Of a stretch of 64,000 bases of DNA, positions 60,825 to 64,000 are shown piece by piece (position 1 is the stretch's first letter; each line of letters starts with the position of its first letter). Location: assembly GCA_016222825.1 (NCBI GenBank), contig JACRQF010000019.1, positions 310,001 through 374,000 of the forward strand, written 5' to 3'. The DNA comes from Verrucomicrobiota bacterium (lineage in GTDB: Bacteria; Verrucomicrobiota; Verrucomicrobiia; CAIQCK01). The notes beneath the pieces were generated by a model. It did no database searches and was not told the origin of the DNA. It was given only the letters and a program-made list of their open reading frames with translations. The position numbers and the translations under genes are program-made.

Positions 60825-61805
60825 TCAGGGTTGGTCCACGCGGGCCAGCTTATCGAGTTTGCCGGCAAGGAAACAGCGGACGTTCTCCAGCGACGCCTCC
60901 GCCATCCGACGATTGGCCTCGCGGGTGTTGGAGCCGACGTGCGGCGTGAGAACGACGTTCTCCAGCTTGCGCAGGTCCTTGCCCGGGTGGGCGGGCACAT
61001 ACGGCTCGCGCTCGAACACATCCAGCCCCGCACCCGCCAGCCGGCCCGCCGCAAGCGCGTCATAGAGCGCTTCCTCGTCGAGCACCGCGCCGCGGGCGGT
61101 GTTGACGAGCATCGCGCCGGGCTTGAGCCACGCCAGACGGGTCGCGTTGATGAACCGCTGCGTGCTAGGAACAACCGGCAGATGGACGCTGATGAAATCG
61201 GCTTGGCGGAGAAGCTCCTCTGCATCAGTCGTGTAGCGTTCCACGCCGTTGGCGGCGATTGCCTCCGCCATCTTCTCCGGCGGAATCTGGTCGCACGCCA
61301 TCACCTTCATGCCGAAACCGAAATGCGCGATGGACGCCACGCGCCGGCCGATGGCCCCGAAGCCAAGCACGCCGAGCGTCTTGCCACGAAGCTCCATGCC
61401 GACCTCGCCAGCAAACTCGCCCGCGCGCATTCTCGCTTCCAGTCGGCTGACTTTTCGCGCGAGGCAGCCCATCAGCCACAGCGCGTGTTCCGCGACGCTG
61501 ACATCCAGCACGCCCGGCGTATTGGTGACGACGATGCCGTGCTGCCGTGCAAGCGGCTTGTTGACGCTGTCATGGCCGACGCCGAAGCGGGCGATGATCG
61601 CGCCTTTCTTTTTCCCAAGCATCTCATAGAGCGGCCCACGATACGGCGCAACGCCGACGATGACCGCGCGTGCGCCGTGCGCCGCCACCGCCTCCGCCAG
61701 CGCCGATTCGTCAGCCGCCGCCGGCTCGCAACGCAAGTCCTCCGCCTCGCAGAAGACGCTCTCGGCCTTCCGAAACTCCAACTCTGTGACCAGGACTGTT
61801 TCCAT
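60825..61805 (-). CDS. D-isomer-specific 2-hydroxyacid dehydrogenase
   Basis: 326 residues. NAD-binding motif GKTLGVLGFGAIGRRVA, active-site Arg in LVNTARGAVLDEEALYDAL, Glu in FEREPYVPAHP, and His in NVVLTPHVGSNTREANRR. Cytoplasmic enzyme reducing 2-keto acids or oxidising D-2-hydroxyacids. ATG 61805 was preferred because the upstream extension is encoded by 7-bp repeats (SYQLPITS). Confidence 0.92.
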   Translation of the reverse strand: METVLVTELEFRKAESVFCEAEDLRCEPAAADESALAEAVAAHGARAVIVGVAPYRGPLYEMLGKKKGAIIARFGVGHDSVNKPLARQHGIVVTNTPGVLDVSVAEHALWLMGCLARKVSRLEARMRAGEFAGEVGMELRGKTLGVLGFGAIGRRVASIAHFGFGMKVMACDQIPPEKMAEAIAANGVERYTTDAEELLRQADFISVHLPVVPSTQRFINATRLAWLKPGAMLVNTARGAVLDEEALYDALAAGRLAGAGLDVFEREPYVPAHPGKDLRKLENVVLTPHVGSNTREANRRMAEASLENVRCFLAGKLDKLARVDQP

Positions 61806-61813
61806 ACTTGTGA

Positions 61814-61834
61814 TTGGTAACTGGTAACTGGTGA
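61814..61834 (+). repeat. three tandem 7-bp units (TTGGTAA, CTGGTAA, CTGGTGA)
   Basis: A perfect-phase 21-base heptamer tract just upstream of the dehydrogenase start. A related tract lies at 61847-61881. Confidence 0.65.
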
Positions 61835-61846
61835 CACGTTTCACGA

Positions 61847-61881
61847 ATCACCAATAACCAACCACCGATTACCACTTACCG
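61847..61881 (+). repeat. five tandem 7-bp units (ATTACCA type)
   Basis: ATCACCA, ATAACCA, ACCACCG, ATTACCA and CTTACCG run in phase for 35 bases and overlap the stop codon of the HpaI aldolase gene. On the reverse strand these read as the GGTAA-type heptamers also seen at 61814 and 54204. Confidence 0.6.
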
Positions 61882-62631
61882 TCTCGCCTTCAACATCGTC
61901 CGGCAGCCTTCGCGCACGAACGACGTGTCTATGCCGCACGGCACGAAGAGGAAACCTTGCGAGAGGCGATTCGCCACGTCGTTCGGATCCACCGGCGCGA
62001 CGTGGATGCCGGGCGCGACCTTGTGTTTGCGGCAGGCGGCGAGGATGACCTGCTGCGCCGCGAGCACGTCAGGATGCTGCAACTGGCCGGGGATTCCCAT
62101 CGAGGCCGAAAGGTCATACGGGCCGACCAAGATCGCGTCGAGGCCTGGCGTCGCCAGAATCGCGTCCACCTGCTTGACCGCACTGATGTGCTCGATCATC
62201 GCCACGACAAGCACCTCGCGGTTGTGGTTACTGTAGTAGTCGTTGAAGTTCCTGCCAAACCCGGTCGCGCGACAGAGCGCCGCGCCGCGGATGCCGTCGG
62301 GCGGATACTTCGCGATCGCCACGGTCTGCGCGGCCTCGGCAGGCGAGTTCACGGACGGCACAATGATGCCCGCCGCACCCATATCGAGCACCTGCTTGGC
62401 AACGACCATGTCGCACGCGGGCAGCCGCGCCATCAACTCGCAGCCGGTTCCCTTCACGGCCAGCGCCATGTGGTAGAAAGTCTCGACGTTGATCGGCGTG
62501 TGTTCCATGTCGGCGACGAGGAAGTCGAAGCCCTCCTCCGCCATGATTTCGGTCACGGCGGGATTGCCCGTCATGATCCAGCCGCCAATCGCCGGTTGGC
62601 CGTTGCGAATCTTATCCTTGGTTTTGCTCAT
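61876..62631 (-). CDS. HpcH/HpaI aldolase-family protein
   Basis: 251 residues, TIM barrel of the HpaI class: IGGWIMTGNPAVTEIMAEEGFDFLVADMEHT, MARLPACDMVVAKQVLDMGAAGIIVPSVNSPAEA, MIEHISAVKQVDAI, VGPYDLSASMGIPGQ. These enzymes cleave 2-keto-3-deoxy sugar acids to pyruvate and an aldehyde with a divalent metal. ATG 62631 has AAGAAGAG close upstream. Second gene of the operon starting with the hydrolase-like gene. Confidence 0.92.
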   Translation of the reverse strand: MSKTKDKIRNGQPAIGGWIMTGNPAVTEIMAEEGFDFLVADMEHTPINVETFYHMALAVKGTGCELMARLPACDMVVAKQVLDMGAAGIIVPSVNSPAEAAQTVAIAKYPPDGIRGAALCRATGFGRNFNDYYSNHNREVLVVAMIEHISAVKQVDAILATPGLDAILVGPYDLSASMGIPGQLQHPDVLAAQQVILAACRKHKVAPGIHVAPVDPNDVANRLSQGFLFVPCGIDTSFVREGCRTMLKARR

Positions 62632-62680
62632 ACACTCTTCTTGCCAGTTGTTGCTGCCTCGCGTCCACTGCAAACCAATC

Positions 62681-64000
62681 TCACTTGATCTCCACGACGC
62701 CCCACGTCTCGATCTGCGGCAGCGTCAGCCGCACACAGTCGTCGTGGCGTTCCAGCTTCAGCTTGACCGGCTTCTGGCCCGGTTGGAGCCAGGTCGCGGA
62801 GGCGAGCTTGCCCCAGCGCTGCGGCTGGAGCAGCGTCAGCGTCACGTTCCGGTAAAGCTCCGCGCGCTCGCCGTTGGCGGCGAGGTTCCAGTTGACTACA
62901 TGAATCCCCGCCGTGCGCTTCGCCCGGTTCACACGCGGGAAGGCGTAGATTCCCTCCGGCGCTTCGACGCGCAGCAACTCCATCCCGCGCAGCTTCGTGA
63001 TCGCGGTGAGGTCGGCCGTCGGCGGGACGAAGCGGACCATGCCGGACTCGCGTGCGGCCTTGATCGTCTTCCGATCCTCCTCGCAGAACGAGTCGGCCGG
63101 ACTGAACTCCACTACCACCCGCGCGGCGCGCAGGTCGGCGGCGCGCACCGGCACGCGGGCGTATTGGCTCGCGCCGAGGATCAGGTGAAACGGAATCTGC
63201 CGCTGCGTGAGCTGTTTGCAGAACTGCGAGAGCGAGCCTTTGCCCGGCGCGTCGGCGTTGGCGAGCACGGCGATCTCGGCGGCGGACTCGTGGTCATCGA
63301 AGAGCGCCTTGTGCCCGTGGATGAAGTCGCAGAGGTCGCCGTATTGCTCGCGCGTGCCGAAGTAACGCGGCTGGACGCCCGTCGCGTCGCTGCCCATGTA
63401 GATGTCCCACGGCACGAGATGCGGCTGGCCCAGCGCGTAGGTCGTGGCGATCGCCGCGCGCGTGCGGGCCGTCGAGCGCGGGATGGGCGAGACCACCTGC
63501 GTCACGCCGAACGCCTCTGCCGCCTTCGCCGCGAAAACGTATTCGGCTTCGGTCTGGTAGTCGGCGTTTTGCGACGACTCGCCGTGGAAAAAGTCCACCA
63601 CGTCCACGCCGCAGAGATTGTGGTGCGCGTGGAGATTGATGAACAACGCGTTGACCGACACCGGGATGTATTTCTTCGGCGACCACTCGTCGAGCCGGCG
63701 GCGGAACTCACGGAAGAACACCCTCATGCTCTCGACCTGGAAGTCCGTGAACTGCGGCGTCAGCGGCAGCTCGCGAAACTTCTCCTTGTAGGTCGCCGCG
63801 TCCGGCACGCCGTTCCGCTTCATGTGCTCGCGATAGTCGAACGTCGCGATGTCGTTGACGCCGAGCTTGCGCAGTTCATCGGGCGTGCAGCGTTTCTGGA
63901 GCCACTCGCGGAAACCGGCGCGGCAGTGCTCGCAGAAGCAGACGCCCGCGTGGAGCACCCAGCTTGCGTTCATCGCCCAGTCGTCCACGTGCAACGAGTC
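62681..64000 (-). CDS. glycoside hydrolase-like protein (GH42/beta-galactosidase type), 5' part outside window
   Basis: At least 439 residues; the reading frame runs off the window end. It starts inside a TIM-barrel-type domain (HVDDWAMNA, CFCEHCRAGFREWLQ, VSVNALFINLHAHHNLCGVDVVDFFHGESSQ) and continues with a flavodoxin-like middle domain (about 235-345, AAEIAVLANADAPG, VVVEFSPADSFC) and a C-terminal beta domain. The barrel, middle and beta order is that of GH42 and related beta-galactosidase-like enzymes. Catalytic Glu residues cannot be placed without the upstream part. Probable source of the sugar acid handled by the following operon genes. Confidence 0.6.
   Translation of the reverse strand, partial: DSLHVDDWAMNASWVLHAGVCFCEHCRAGFREWLQKRCTPDELRKLGVNDIATFDYREHMKRNGVPDAATYKEKFRELPLTPQFTDFQVESMRVFFREFRRRLDEWSPKKYIPVSVNALFINLHAHHNLCGVDVVDFFHGESSQNADYQTEAEYVFAAKAAEAFGVTQVVSPIPRSTARTRAAIATTYALGQPHLVPWDIYMGSDATGVQPRYFGTREQYGDLCDFIHGHKALFDDHESAAEIAVLANADAPGKGSLSQFCKQLTQRQIPFHLILGASQYARVPVRAADLRAARVVVEFSPADSFCEEDRKTIKAARESGMVRFVPPTADLTAITKLRGMELLRVEAPEGIYAFPRVNRAKRTAGIHVVNWNLAANGERAELYRNVTLTLLQPQRWGKLASATWLQPGQKPVKLKLERHDDCVRLTLPQIETWGVVEIK

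Noticed and set aside
59838..61820. Long forward open frame opposite the MFS and dehydrogenase genes
   Set aside because: Antisense shadow; the reverse-strand genes have complete family motifs.

Overview
The window looks like a GC-rich chromosomal segment of a free-living bacterium, most likely a Verrucomicrobiota member of the Limisphaerales/Pedosphaeraceae type. That placement is inference. It rests on Tat-exported Gfo/Idh/MocA oxidoreductases, a pseudopilin-like type II N-terminal methylation protein, many secreted beta-helix, beta-propeller and glycoside hydrolase proteins, a hydrogenase-4-like membrane complex, and abundant short non-coding repeats. No rRNA or tRNA gene, transposase, integrase or CRISPR-Cas gene was seen.

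Layout. 1-1.4 kb: end of a complex I operon (nuoN), a DUF6448-like secreted protein and a cupin. 1.4-7.6 kb: a two-component cluster (REC-PAS-kinase, NarL-type regulator, large PAS kinase) facing a hemerythrin gene across two 15-bp dyads. 7.7-8.0 kb: a 13-unit 21-bp repeat array. 8-11.6 kb: sugar isomerase-like protein and an ExbB/ExbD/ExbD operon. 11.7-14.8 kb: ClpX-like ATPase with a duplicated C-terminal domain, and a FIST protein. 14.8-17.5 kb: repeat-rich region with REP-like inverted repeats, a collagen-like gene and its duplicated 3' fragment, a second 13-unit 21-bp array, and a fibronectin III protein. 17.5-20.5 kb: an AT-richer orphan gene, an S1/P1 nuclease carrying an inserted REP-like palindrome, and an MscS channel.

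20.6-28.8 kb holds an eight-gene operon for an energy-converting hydrogenase-related (Ehr) complex. Its large subunit lacks the [NiFe] cysteine motifs. The operon also encodes an HTH-PTS EIIA protein and starts with a 58-codon HTH gene overlapping the first membrane subunit. 29-50 kb is a carbohydrate-degradation region: oxidoreductase, GH38/DUF5054-type hydrolase, two PQQ-type propellers, a class III cyclase, two beta-helix proteins, a GH5-like enzyme, an alginate-lyase-like enzyme, and an eight-gene reverse-strand operon headed by GH97 with many ATGA-type overlaps. 50-56 kb is mostly housekeeping (Lrp regulator, aminotransferase, RraA-like protein, gltX, pgsA, der). 56-64 kb returns to pseudopilin, oxidoreductase and a sugar-acid operon (GH-like, HpaI aldolase, 2-hydroxyacid dehydrogenase, MFS transporter).

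The most striking unexplained signal is a set of short-period repeats. Two 21-bp arrays of 13 units each have different palindromic cores but the same architecture. Five small 7-bp tandem arrays lie elsewhere, one inside der. Separately, several GTAG...CTAC inverted-repeat elements are present, one of them inside a gene.
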